7,737 nucleotides of DNA from Candidatus Omnitrophota bacterium (GCA_018399295.1 JAGYOO010000056.1:1-7737); one strand, 5' to 3'. Shown: positions 1-7,126, counted from the first letter of the stretch. The notes: generated by a model from the sequence alone, not told the origin. Translations and numbers: made by a program.

Positions 1-56
1 GGTCATAGTTTTAACAGAGCTATCAAAATGTCTTTTTTGTTTATCTGCTTGGTAAA
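1..56 (+). other. Probable frame-disrupted coding remnant upstream of the GT39/TPR gene
   Basis: The frame of the following gene stays open backwards from ATG 57 to a TAA at 12-14. Its reading (QSYQNVFFVYLLGK) resembles the VYLLG(K/R) membrane segment that precedes this point in ArnT-like homologues. Bases 1-24 in another frame read GHSFNRAI, resembling the GHS...R.I stretch that normally comes shortly before it. Adding one base near 24 would join the two as GHSFNRAI-QNVFFVYLLGK. The joined version is still shorter than I expect for the family, so a small deletion may also be present. The reading is from sequence; the frameshift is inference. Confidence 0.4.
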
Positions 57-1766
57 ATGGTTTTTAATCGGAAGACCGGACTGCTGGCCGCTGTTCTGGC
101 CGCGGTCTATGGGCCGCTCATCTATTTTGACGGTGAGTTGCTGAGCGTAACCCTAACGATCTTTCTTAACCTGATTCTTCTGATTGTCCTGCTCCGGAGT
201 AACGCTCGCCCTGCCGGCTGGAAGTGGATAGGGGGCGGGATGCTGTTCGGTATCAGCCTGCAGACAAACGCGAGTATTATCCTTTTTCTGCCGCTCATGC
301 TGCTTTGGGCTGCCGGCACTCTGAAACAGCCTGAATGGAAAAAAACCATACTCATCCTGCTCGGAGTCAGTCTCACGGTTCTGCCGTTTTCTCTGCGAAA
401 TTATTTTAAAGGCGGAGACTTTGTCCTGCTGTCTTCGACCGCGGGGATAAATCTTTTCATCGGAAATAACCCTGATGCGGATGGTAAAAGCGCGTTTGCT
501 CCCAGCCGGGACTTTTCCTATTCCGATTGGGAGGATAATATTCTAATCTCCTCCTTCCGGCTGGTACGCAGACAGACTGGGGCTGATATCAGTCCTTCTG
601 AAGTTTCCGGATACTGGACTGGCCAGGCCCTGCGGTTCATCACCACTGATCCCGTTGGGTTTATTCATCTGCTGACCCGGAAGTTCTACTTTTTCTTCAA
701 CGGATTCGAGATCCCCGAAAATAACAGTATTTACTTTTACCGCCTCTGGTCGCCTTTGCTCAAGTTGCTGGTGTTTTCAATCCCCATGCTTTCATTTCCG
801 TTCGGCATCATCTGTCCGCTGGCACTTCTTGGCCTGGGGGTTACCCTGCGCCGCGACAAGCGAGTTAATCTGCTGGGGCTGTTTCTGGCCGCGCATCTGT
901 TTCTGCTGCTGATTTTTTTTGTCTGCAGCCGTTACCGGATGCCGGCAATACCGGTATTCCTTGTTTTTGCCGCCGTGGGGGTTTTCTTTATCCTGGACAG
1001 TCTCTGGCAGAAAAGATTCCTATCGTGCGTGCTGCTGCTTCCTTCGCTGCTTATAGTTTTTTTCTTCAGCAATTCCTCGATCTACAGAGTTAAGGAAGAT
1101 CCTCCGGCGCGCTGGTTTCTTTCGCTGGGAAACGCCTACCGGTTAAAGGGGGCGACCCGCCAGGCAATAACGGCTTACCGGCAGGCCTTGCGCGAAGCTC
1201 CGGATAATCCGGATATAGTTTACAATCTGGCTGTTGTGCTTTTAGAAGAAGGCCGGCTGGAAAAGGCGGAAGAGCTTTTCCTTCGGGTTATCCGGCTTGA
1301 TCCGGAAGATTCCGCGGCCTACTCTAATCTGGGCGTAGTATACAGCCGCAAAAATGATTACAGCCGGGCCATGGAGAACTTTCGGCAAGCGGTTATTCTT
1401 GATCCGGAAGACTTTGTTTCCCTGGTTAACATGGCCGGCCTCCAGATCAGGCGCGGAGACATGGACTCAGCCCGGCAGATGCTGGATAAGGCCCAGGCCA
1501 GGTCTCCGGCCTACGCCCCGATCTTTCTGGCCCGGGGAAACCTGTACCAGAAGGACCAGGCCATGGAAAAAGCGGAACTTGAATACCGAAAGGCGATCTC
1601 CCTTAATCCGGATTATCTTGAGGCCTGGCTCAGCCTTTCGGAACTTTACTCTAACCAGGGATACAAGGAGCAGGCAGACTACGCGCGGGCGATGGCTTTA
1701 GATATCCTGGCCGGGCGAAAAACCGGCCTCCGGAAGAAACCGCTGAGGATCCCTTATCATCCTTGA
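57..1766 (+). CDS. ArnT/GT39-like membrane glycosyltransferase region with C-terminal TPR repeats, N-terminally incomplete
   Basis: The first 340 or so residues are a multi-spanning membrane region with hydrophobic segments near residues 8-24, 28-46, 58-85, 96-112, 238-264, 271-290, 296-314 and 319-338. Motifs typical of large bacterial ArnT/PMT-like proteins are present: YGPLIYFDGELL (18-29), NLFIGNNPDADG (132-143) and SRYRMPAIPV (291-300). These proteins are thought to move sugars from polyprenyl carriers in the inner membrane. Residues 351-554 form six TPRs with exact 34-residue spacing (351, 385, 419, 453, 487, 521), a protein-interaction module probably outside the membrane. The usual N-terminal acidic catalytic loop, roughly 100 or more residues, is absent: ATG 57 falls inside the conserved membrane core and has no clear ribosome site, so it is probably not the true start. 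The gene is either broken or cut off and frameshifted by assembly. The stop overlaps the -35 box of the pyr promoter. The acceptor substrate is unknown. Confidence 0.72.
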   Translation: MVFNRKTGLLAAVLAAVYGPLIYFDGELLSVTLTIFLNLILLIVLLRSNARPAGWKWIGGGMLFGISLQTNASIILFLPLMLLWAAGTLKQPEWKKTILILLGVSLTVLPFSLRNYFKGGDFVLLSSTAGINLFIGNNPDADGKSAFAPSRDFSYSDWEDNILISSFRLVRRQTGADISPSEVSGYWTGQALRFITTDPVGFIHLLTRKFYFFFNGFEIPENNSIYFYRLWSPLLKLLVFSIPMLSFPFGIICPLALLGLGVTLRRDKRVNLLGLFLAAHLFLLLIFFVCSRYRMPAIPVFLVFAAVGVFFILDSLWQKRFLSCVLLLPSLLIVFFFSNSSIYRVKEDPPARWFLSLGNAYRLKGATRQAITAYRQALREAPDNPDIVYNLAVVLLEEGRLEKAEELFLRVIRLDPEDSAAYSNLGVVYSRKNDYSRAMENFRQAVILDPEDFVSLVNMAGLQIRRGDMDSARQMLDKAQARSPAYAPIFLARGNLYQKDQAMEKAELEYRKAISLNPDYLEAWLSLSELYSNQGYKEQADYARAMALDILAGRKTGLRKKPLRIPYHP

Positions 1767-1791
1767 CGCGGCCTCCGAAGTGTGGTATAAA
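1763..1791 (+). promoter_or_regulatory. Sigma70-type promoter of the pyr operon
   Basis: TTGACG (1763-1768) and TATAAA (1786-1791) are separated by 17 nt, the optimum, and TGG directly before the -10 gives an extended -10. Transcription would start near 1797-1799, right at the 5' edge of the PyrR-binding hairpin. The -35 box overlaps the TGA stop (1764-1766) of the upstream gene. Confidence 0.8.
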
Positions 1792-1799
1792 ATTACAGA

Positions 1800-2466
<667 letters not shown>

Positions 2467-2472
2467 ACCATA

Positions 2473-3417
2473 ATGGAATGGACCAGAGGCGACCTGTTGG
2501 GGCTGGAAGAGTTAGACCGCGCTGAGATCGAGATGATCCTGGATACCGCTGCTTCGTTTAAGGAGATCTCCAGTCGGCCGGTAAAAAAAGTGCCGACTTT
2601 ACGAGGACGGACTATTGTCTTGTTTTTCTTTGAGCCTTCAACCCGCACCCGCTCCAGCTTCGAGCTGGCTGCCAAGCGTTTAAGCGCGGACAGTCTGAAC
2701 ATAAGCACATCCACCAGCGCGTTGAGTAAGGGAGAGACCATCAAGGATACTCTCCGGAATATCGAGGCCATGCAGGTGGACATCATCGTTATTCGTCATT
2801 CCTCCAGCGGTATCCCCTGGGCATTGTCCCGTCTCGTGGCCCCGGCGATAATCAATGCCGGGGACGGATGTCACGAACACCCCACTCAGGCTTTGCTGGA
2901 CATGTTCACAATCAAGGAAAAGCTGGGAAAGATCGAGGGGGTAAACGTAACTATTCTGGGAGACATCGCCCATTCCCGCGTGGCCAGAAGCAATATCTGG
3001 GGGCTGCGGAAAATGGGGGCAAATGTCACGGTGTGCGGGCCCCGGACTCTGCTGCCGCGGGATATCGAGAAGATGGGCGTGATCGTGACCGATAACCTGA
3101 AGGACGGACTTAAAAACGCCGACGTGGTGAATGTTCTCAGAATCCAGCGGGAGCGGCAGAAGGCCGGCCTGCTGCCCAGTCTGCGGGAGTACGCCCAGCG
3201 CTTTGGTATCAGCAGTGAAAAACTGCGGCAATTCGCGCGCAAAGACCTGCTTATAATGCATCCTGGCCCAACCAATCCCGGTGTGGAGATAACCCCGGAA
3301 GTCGCGGAAAGCAAAACTTCCGTGATCCTGGAACAGGTTACTAACGGGGTCGCGGTGAGAATGGCAGTGCTTTACCTGGTAGCGCAGGCCAGAGACGAAA
3401 CTAAAGAAGAGGAATAA
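2473..3417 (+). CDS. pyrB: Aspartate carbamoyltransferase, catalytic chain
   Basis: This enzyme joins carbamoyl phosphate and aspartate to N-carbamoyl-aspartate, the committed step of UMP synthesis in the cytoplasm. At 314 residues it has normal length. Visible motifs are the carbamoyl-phosphate site FEPSTRTRSSFELAAKRL (53-70), SKGE (85-88), HPTQALLD (136-143), GDIAHSRVARSN (163-174) and MHPGP (262-266). The usual NRG that follows MHPGP in Bacillus-type enzymes reads NPG here (268-270). A GGGAG ribosome site (2459-2463) lies in the end of pyrR. The stop TAA is directly followed by the ATG of pyrC, which implies translational coupling. No regulatory chain pyrI is present, as in Bacillus and Aquifex, where PyrB works alone or with PyrC. 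Control is expected from PyrR attenuation. Confidence 0.97.
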   Translation: MEWTRGDLLGLEELDRAEIEMILDTAASFKEISSRPVKKVPTLRGRTIVLFFFEPSTRTRSSFELAAKRLSADSLNISTSTSALSKGETIKDTLRNIEAMQVDIIVIRHSSSGIPWALSRLVAPAIINAGDGCHEHPTQALLDMFTIKEKLGKIEGVNVTILGDIAHSRVARSNIWGLRKMGANVTVCGPRTLLPRDIEKMGVIVTDNLKDGLKNADVVNVLRIQRERQKAGLLPSLREYAQRFGISSEKLRQFARKDLLIMHPGPTNPGVEITPEVAESKTSVILEQVTNGVAVRMAVLYLVAQARDETKEEE

Positions 3418-4701
3418 ATGGACAGGATATTATTAAAGAACGGACAGATGGTTTGTCCGGCAGGCGGAATCGATGAGATCCGGGATCTGCTGATCGAAAA
3501 GGGAAAAATAGTAAAGACCGGTAAAAATCTTAAGGCCGAGTCAGCCCGGACAATCGATGCCTCCGGCAAGCTGGTTCTGCCCGGATTTATTGACATGCAC
3601 GTTCATCTGCGGGAACCGGGATTTGAGCATAAAGAGACTATTGAGTCCGGCGCGCGGGCCGCGGTAAAGGGCGGTTTTACTTCGGTCTGCTGCATGCCCA
3701 ACACCGAGCCGGTGATTGACAATCAGGGGATCGTGGAACTCGTGGCCACCCGGGCCCGCGAGGCCGGATTGGCATCGGTCTACTGCATCGGGGCCATAAC
3801 CAGAGGCCGAAAGGGTAAAGAGCTTTCCGACATCGGAGAACTTAAGGCCGCCGGAGTGCTCGCCTTATCTGATGACGGATCGGAAGTGCTTAACTCCGAG
3901 CTCCTGCGCCGGGCCATGGAATATGCCTCCACATTCGGACTGTTCATTATCTCTCATTGTGAAGACCCCTGGCTGGCGGCCGGAGGCAGCGTGAATGAAG
4001 GGGCTGTCTCAACCCGGCTGGGACTGGGCGGTATTCCCCGGGTCGCGGAAACTGTAATGGTCTCCCGGGATATTGCTCTGGCGGCCTATCTTGGGGCTAA
4101 GATCCATATCGCCCACATCAGCTGCGCTGAATCCGTGGACATGGTCCGCGCGGCGAAAAAAGCCGGAGTCAAGGTCACCTGTGAATGCGCTCCGCACCAT
4201 ATGTTTCTGACCGAAGAAGCGGTTTTGGGATATAACACGAATACAAAGGTGAACCCCCCGTTGCGAACCGAAGCCGACCGGCAGGCCGTTCTCAGCGGAC
4301 TATTGGATAACACCATTGATTGCGTGGCAACCGACCATGCTCCGCACGCGGAAATGGAAAAGGACGTGGAGTATGATAATGCCCCGTTCGGAGTAACCGG
4401 CCTGGAGACCGCGGTTGGTCTGATGTTTACCGAACTGGTAGACAGAAAGATAATCACAGTTTCCCGACTTGCGGAAAAAATGTCTCTGAACCCCGCCCGA
4501 ATTTTGGGCCTCAACCGCGGGACCTTAAAAGAAGGCTCGGTTGCCGATATCACCGTCATTGATCCGAAAGCCGAGTGGGCGGTAAGAGTGGAAGACTTCG
4601 TCTCCCTCTCCAAAAACTCCCCCTTCATCGACCGAAAACTCAAAGGCAAGGCAGTGATGACGATCGTTGAGGGAAAAATAGTTTATGAGGAAAAAGATTA
4701 A
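3418..4701 (+). CDS. pyrC: Dihydroorotase, class I (Bacillus/Aquifex type)
   Basis: This zinc amidohydrolase cyclises carbamoyl-aspartate to dihydroorotate, the next step after PyrB. The 427-residue length fits class I enzymes. Metal and substrate residues are all recognisable: HVHLRE (61-66, zinc ligands H61 and H63, substrate R65), MPNTEPVID (93-101), SDDG (151-154, bridging aspartate), H180 in ISHCED, H233 in IAHIS, KVNPPLR (277-283) and the catalytic aspartate D306 in ATDHAPH (304-310), then FGVTGLE (324-330). An AGAGGA ribosome site lies in the last codons of pyrB and the two genes have no gap. It is the last gene of the operon; the other pyrimidine genes (carAB, pyrD, pyrE, pyrF) are not in this window. 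No inactivating change was seen. Confidence 0.97.
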   Translation: MDRILLKNGQMVCPAGGIDEIRDLLIEKGKIVKTGKNLKAESARTIDASGKLVLPGFIDMHVHLREPGFEHKETIESGARAAVKGGFTSVCCMPNTEPVIDNQGIVELVATRAREAGLASVYCIGAITRGRKGKELSDIGELKAAGVLALSDDGSEVLNSELLRRAMEYASTFGLFIISHCEDPWLAAGGSVNEGAVSTRLGLGGIPRVAETVMVSRDIALAAYLGAKIHIAHISCAESVDMVRAAKKAGVKVTCECAPHHMFLTEEAVLGYNTNTKVNPPLRTEADRQAVLSGLLDNTIDCVATDHAPHAEMEKDVEYDNAPFGVTGLETAVGLMFTELVDRKIITVSRLAEKMSLNPARILGLNRGTLKEGSVADITVIDPKAEWAVRVEDFVSLSKNSPFIDRKLKGKAVMTIVEGKIVYEEKD

Positions 4702-4786
4702 CTCGCTGGCGCTCGCATCATCTTAGCATCTTAGTCTTGCGCTTCGCGCAGAAAAGCAAAAATAGAATATACTCGCTGACGCTTGC
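4701..4786 (+). repeat. Imperfect direct repeat ACTCGCTGRCGCTYGC, two copies
   Basis: Copies lie at 4701-4716 and 4771-4786, with 14 of 16 bases identical and start points 70 bp apart. The core CTCGCTGGCGC (4703-4713) recurs in inverse orientation at 7026-7036 and 7099-7109 in the second spacer. Confidence 0.85.
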
Positions 4787-4790
4787 TTTT
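4752..4790 (+). terminator. Possible weak terminator hairpin after pyrC
   Basis: AAAAGCAA (4752-4759) and TTGCTTTT (4783-4790) are perfectly complementary and the second arm ends in T residues. The loop is 23 nt and the stem is A/T-rich, so termination strength is doubtful. It is the only candidate terminator seen for the pyr operon. Confidence 0.3.
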
Positions 4791-4822
4791 ATCTTTTGTT
4801 TAGATGCTGTTGACTAAGATGC

Positions 4823-4866
4823 TAGTGACTAAGATGCTCTCTTACTTGAGACTCTTACAGAGAAAA
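4823..4866 (+). repeat. 44-nt element, left copy of an inverted pair flanking endoQ and the flavodoxin-like gene
   Basis: This segment matches the reverse complement of 6811-6854 at 41 of 44 positions; the first 21 positions and the last 15 are identical. Weaker similarity continues beyond both ends once short indels (5-7 nt) are allowed. Confidence 0.9.
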
Positions 4867-4958
4867 TTGCTGTTGACTAAGATGCCCTCTTCTCTGAAAT
4901 TCCAGAAGAACGGCTTTTAATCTTTTCCTAAGCTGCGAGCAACGCGAGCTACGCGCGA

Positions 4959-4982
4959 CTAAGATGCTAAGATGCTAAGATG
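4959..4982 (+). repeat. Tandem octamer (CTAAGATG)x3
   Basis: Three perfect head-to-tail copies of an 8-bp unit. The reverse-complement unit CATCTTAG is found twice in tandem at 4719-4734, near the other end of the same spacer. Confidence 0.92.
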
Positions 4983-5036
4983 CTGGGCTGAGCCTTTGCG
5001 AAGCCCATGAATTAACCCCATAAAGGTACATCAACA

Positions 5037-6266
5037 ATGAAAATTATCGCAGATCTTCACATTCACTCAAAGTACAGCCGGGCGACGTCTAAGATTATGG
5101 ACATTGAGAGCCTGTCCTATTGGGCCAGGCTTAAGGGTATCAACCTGCTCGGCACCGGAGATTTTACGCACGAGATATGGCTGAACGAACTGAAGCGGCT
5201 GCTTGAGCCCACGGGAGACGGTTTGTTCGTTCACAAAGGAATACATTTTATGCTGACCGCGGAGATCAGCAGTATTTATTCCAAAAACGGCCGGTGCTAC
5301 AGAATCCATAACCTTATTTTTGCGCCGTCGTTTAAAACCGTTGACGCGATCAATCGCCGTCTTTCCCGGATCGGGAACCTGGCCTCGGACGGGCGGCCGA
5401 TACTCGGATTGGACGCGGCTGAGCTATGCCGCATTGTTTTTAGTATTGATGAGAACTGCATGGTCGTACCTGCCCACGTCTGGACGCCCTGGTTCAGTCT
5501 GTTCGGTTCGATGTCCGGCTTCGACGCCTTAGAGGACTGTTTCGAGGAACAATCGGAAAATATTCACTGTCTGGAAACCGGGCTGTCTTCCGACCCTGCC
5601 ATGAACTGGCGGGTCAGCAGCCTTGACCGGCTGACCCTGATCTCCAATTCTGATTCGCATTCTCCGCAGCGTATCGGACGGGAGGCTAATGTCCTGGATT
5701 GTGAATTGACCTATGCCGGTGTTACTGATGTTCTGAAGTCTAAGGATAAAAAACGTTTCCTGTATACCGTTGAATTCTACCCGGAAGAAGGAAAGTATCA
5801 TTATGACGGGCATCGGAATTGCGGCATCCGGTTTACCCCCCAAGAGACTGCCAGGCACAAGGGGCTTTGTCCCAAATGTGGAAAAAAAGTAACAGTGGGG
5901 GTGCTTAACCGGGTGGATTGCCTTGCCGACCGGGAGGAGGGAATTGTTCCAAAGAACAGCATACCGTTCAGGAATTCCATTCCTTTAGACGAGATTGTCG
6001 GCGAGGCCATGGGCCGGGGCTGCAAAACAAAAGGGGTTCAGGCCGCCTACATGAAGTTAATCGCTGATTTCGGCAATGAATTTGCGTTACTCCAGGATGT
6101 GGATGAGGCGGATATCCGGAGACTGGCTCCAACACGGATCGGCGAAGCAATTATCAGGACTCGTCGTGGCATCCTGGATATTCAGCCCGGCTATGACGGC
6201 GAATACGGGAAGATCTCTATTTTCAAGGATCAGGAAGATGCCCAAAACAACCCAACCCTGTTTTAA
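5037..6266 (+). CDS. Endonuclease Q-type PHP-domain DNA-repair nuclease
   Basis: Endonuclease Q cuts DNA 5' of deaminated bases (uracil, hypoxanthine, xanthine) and of abasic sites. It is best known from Thermococcales and some methanogens, and also occurs in some bacteria such as Bacillus pumilus. The 409-residue length fits. The N-terminal PHP fold shows its metal motifs: DLHIHSKYS (6-14), GTGDFTH (39-45), E76 in TAEIS, H91 in RIHN, PAHVWTPW (145-152) and SNSDSHSP (203-210). A zinc-finger region follows, with C262, H274, C278 and C281 (LCPKCGKK), then a conserved GVLNRVDCLADRE (288-300). The C-terminal part (about 315-409) is probably DNA-binding. The protein ends in NNPTLF, loosely like a bacterial sliding-clamp-binding tail. 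AAAGG ends 10 nt before ATG. It forms a two-gene unit with the flavodoxin-like gene 8 nt downstream. Such proteins are sometimes annotated as UvrD-like helicases, but no helicase motif is present. Confidence 0.9.
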   Translation: MKIIADLHIHSKYSRATSKIMDIESLSYWARLKGINLLGTGDFTHEIWLNELKRLLEPTGDGLFVHKGIHFMLTAEISSIYSKNGRCYRIHNLIFAPSFKTVDAINRRLSRIGNLASDGRPILGLDAAELCRIVFSIDENCMVVPAHVWTPWFSLFGSMSGFDALEDCFEEQSENIHCLETGLSSDPAMNWRVSSLDRLTLISNSDSHSPQRIGREANVLDCELTYAGVTDVLKSKDKKRFLYTVEFYPEEGKYHYDGHRNCGIRFTPQETARHKGLCPKCGKKVTVGVLNRVDCLADREEGIVPKNSIPFRNSIPLDEIVGEAMGRGCKTKGVQAAYMKLIADFGNEFALLQDVDEADIRRLAPTRIGEAIIRTRRGILDIQPGYDGEYGKISIFKDQEDAQNNPTLF

Positions 6267-6274
6267 GAGGAAAA

Positions 6275-6772
6275 ATGAAAAAAGCTATTATTGTTTATTA
6301 CTCAAAGTCCGGTAACACTGCCAAGCTGGGTGACCTGCTGACGCAGGAGATGAAGCAGCACTACGAGACCCACATCCAGTCTCTGCAGGCGACTGATGAA
6401 TCAGAGTCTTTTTTCGGGCAGGCTGTCCGGGCCCTGTTAAAACGCCGCGCCCGGCTGAAGCCCCAGACCCGGGTTGAACTCGCCGAGTATGACCTTATCT
6501 GTCTGGGAACTCCGGTCTGGGCCTTTGGCCCGGCTCCGGCCTTAAGAACATTTATGCAGGTTTGTACCGGAGTGGCGAATAAACCGATCTTGAACTTTGT
6601 TACTTATGGCAGCGGCGCGGGCAAGAACAATTGCATCAGCCAGATGAACGAACTGATGACCAAAAAAGGCGCTCGCCCCGGAACTCCGCTCCTGATCCAA
6701 CAGTTCCAACTTTATAACCCGACCAAAGTAACCGACAGTATCAGGAAGGTTCTGGATGAGTATGAAAAGTAA
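6275..6772 (+). CDS. Flavodoxin-like / flavin reductase-like small protein
   Basis: A 165-residue cytoplasmic alpha/beta protein with the flavodoxin fold. The FMN phosphate loop YYSKSGNT (8-15) follows the first strand, and a second flavin-contacting loop is seen as GTPVWAFGPAPALRTF (78-93), followed by FVTYGSG (108-114). The family carries FMN and transfers electrons or reduces quinones and flavins; the partner here cannot be told. GAGGAAAA directly precedes the ATG, only 8 nt after the endonuclease Q stop, so co-transcription is likely. A functional link to DNA repair is not established. The last codons form the 5' arm of a strong hairpin. Confidence 0.85.
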   Translation: MKKAIIVYYSKSGNTAKLGDLLTQEMKQHYETHIQSLQATDESESFFGQAVRALLKRRARLKPQTRVELAEYDLICLGTPVWAFGPAPALRTFMQVCTGVANKPILNFVTYGSGAGKNNCISQMNELMTKKGARPGTPLLIQQFQLYNPTKVTDSIRKVLDEYEK

Positions 6773-6797
6773 AAGATGCTATGCATCTTTTACTTTT
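6765..6797. terminator. Perfect 15-bp hairpin overlapping the stop codon; likely bidirectional terminator
   Basis: AAAAGTAAAAGATGC (6765-6779) and GCATCTTTTACTTTT (6783-6797) are exact reverse complements separated by only TAT. The 5' arm contains the last codons and the TAA stop (6770-6772) of the flavodoxin-like gene. The T-rich 3' arm gives a short U tail on either strand. Termination is inferred from position and structure. Confidence 0.7.
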
Positions 6798-6810
6798 AGC
6801 ATCTTAGCAT

Positions 6811-6854
6811 TTTTCTCTGTAAGAGCCTCAAAGAAGAGAGCATCTTAGTCACTA
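6811..6854 (-). repeat. 44-nt element, right (inverted) copy
   Basis: Reverse complement of 4823-4866 with three mismatches. Together the two copies bracket the interval 4867-6810, which holds only the endonuclease Q and flavodoxin-like genes and flanking spacer. Confidence 0.9.
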
Positions 6855-6900
6855 TTAGTAGAGAGTAGAGAGAGCAGAGGGCGCTGCGCTGGCACGCTCC

Positions 6901-6951
6901 GCTTGAGCTGTGTGGACGTTTCGCTTGAGCACGCTCGCAAACTTGCTTGAG
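6901..6951 (+). repeat. Three GCTTGAG words at exact 22-bp spacing
   Basis: GCTTGAG begins at 6901, 6923 and 6945. Bases between copies are not conserved beyond the seven shared. Equal spacing of about two helical turns resembles an iterated binding site, but may be chance in this repetitive spacer. Confidence 0.55.
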
Positions 6952-6989
6952 AAAAGTAAAGATTCATGCTGTTAATTTACAAGTGAACG

Positions 6990-7001
6990 CCTGCCGGCAG
7001 G
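6990..7001. repeat. 12-bp palindrome CCTGCCGGCAGG
   Basis: A perfect palindrome, followed by an extra CAGG that extends the GCAGG pattern to 7005. Its function is unknown. Confidence 0.85.
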
Positions 7002-7008
7002 CAGGAGT

Positions 7009-7109
7009 TGTGAGCTAAAGCGCAAGCGCCAGCGAGGCGCGCGGTTTCTGTCTTTTACTTATGAGCTCATGAGCTCATGAGCTGTGAGCTAAAGCGTAGC
7101 GCCAGCGAG
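7009..7109 (+). repeat. Near-perfect 27/28-bp direct repeat, two copies
   Basis: Copies lie at 7009-7036 and 7083-7109. Both begin TGTGAGCTAAAGCG and end AGCGCCAGCGAG; the only differences are in the junction bases (CA against T). The copies are 74 bp apart. Confidence 0.9.
7061..7090 (+). repeat. Tandem octamer ATGAGCTC array
   Basis: ATGAGCTC twice (7061-7076), then ATGAGCT and GTGAGCT. The unit contains the palindrome TGAGCTCA. The last unit merges into the second copy of the direct repeat at 7083. Confidence 0.9.
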
Positions 7110-7126
7110 CGCAAAAATGAGTACAT

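Larger units (their letters stand above)
4702..5036. repeat. Repeat-rich non-coding spacer 1 (between pyrC and endoQ)
   Basis: No plausible gene is found here. The spacer is built from short repeated words. GACTAAGATGC occurs at 4812, 4827, 4875 and 4957, and its reverse complement GCATCTTAGTC at 4726-4736. An 18-nt word, TGCTGTTGACTAAGATGC, recurs at 4805-4822 and 4868-4885. GC-rich words built on CGCTCGC/GCGAGC lie at both ends (4702-4716 and 4932-4957). A small hairpin, TGCGC-TTC-GCGCA, lies at 4738-4750, and a GGGCT/AGCCC hairpin lies at 4985-5006. AAAGG (5022-5026) is the ribosome site for the next gene. Confidence 0.8.
6773..7126. repeat. Repeat-rich non-coding spacer 2 (before the TIGR00725 gene)
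   Basis: No plausible gene is found. It contains the words of spacer 1 mainly in inverse orientation: AGCATCTTAGCAT (6798-6810), GCATCTTAGTC (6840-6850) and GCGCCAGCGAG (7026 and 7099). It also holds A/T-rich variants of AAAAGTAAAAGATGC (6951-6970), a purine-rich stretch (about 6857-6879), a 12-bp palindrome and tandem octamers, listed separately. Only a weak ribosome site (GAG at 7119-7121) precedes the next gene. Confidence 0.8.

Noticed and set aside
2680..3261. Antisense reading frame of 193 codons opposite pyrB
   Set aside because: It is fully contained in a gene with unmistakable family motifs, its translation shows no known motif, and no ribosome site or promoter supports it.
4086..4649. 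Antisense reading frame of 187 codons opposite pyrC
   Set aside because: It lies wholly within the conserved dihydroorotase frame and has low-complexity serine/threonine-rich translation typical of a shadow frame.
4702..5036. CRISPR array
   Set aside because: Repeats are only 8-18 nt, occur in both orientations and have irregular spacing with no uniform unique spacers. No cas genes are in the window.
4867..6810. Calling the inverted-repeat interval an insertion sequence
   Set aside because: No transposase, no perfect terminal repeats and no target-site duplication are visible. The repeats sit within broader repetitive spacers rather than at clean ends.
6773..7126. tRNA or known riboswitch in spacer 2
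   Set aside because: No cloverleaf arms, T-loop sequence or recognised riboswitch core could be read; the structure seen is explained by short repeats.
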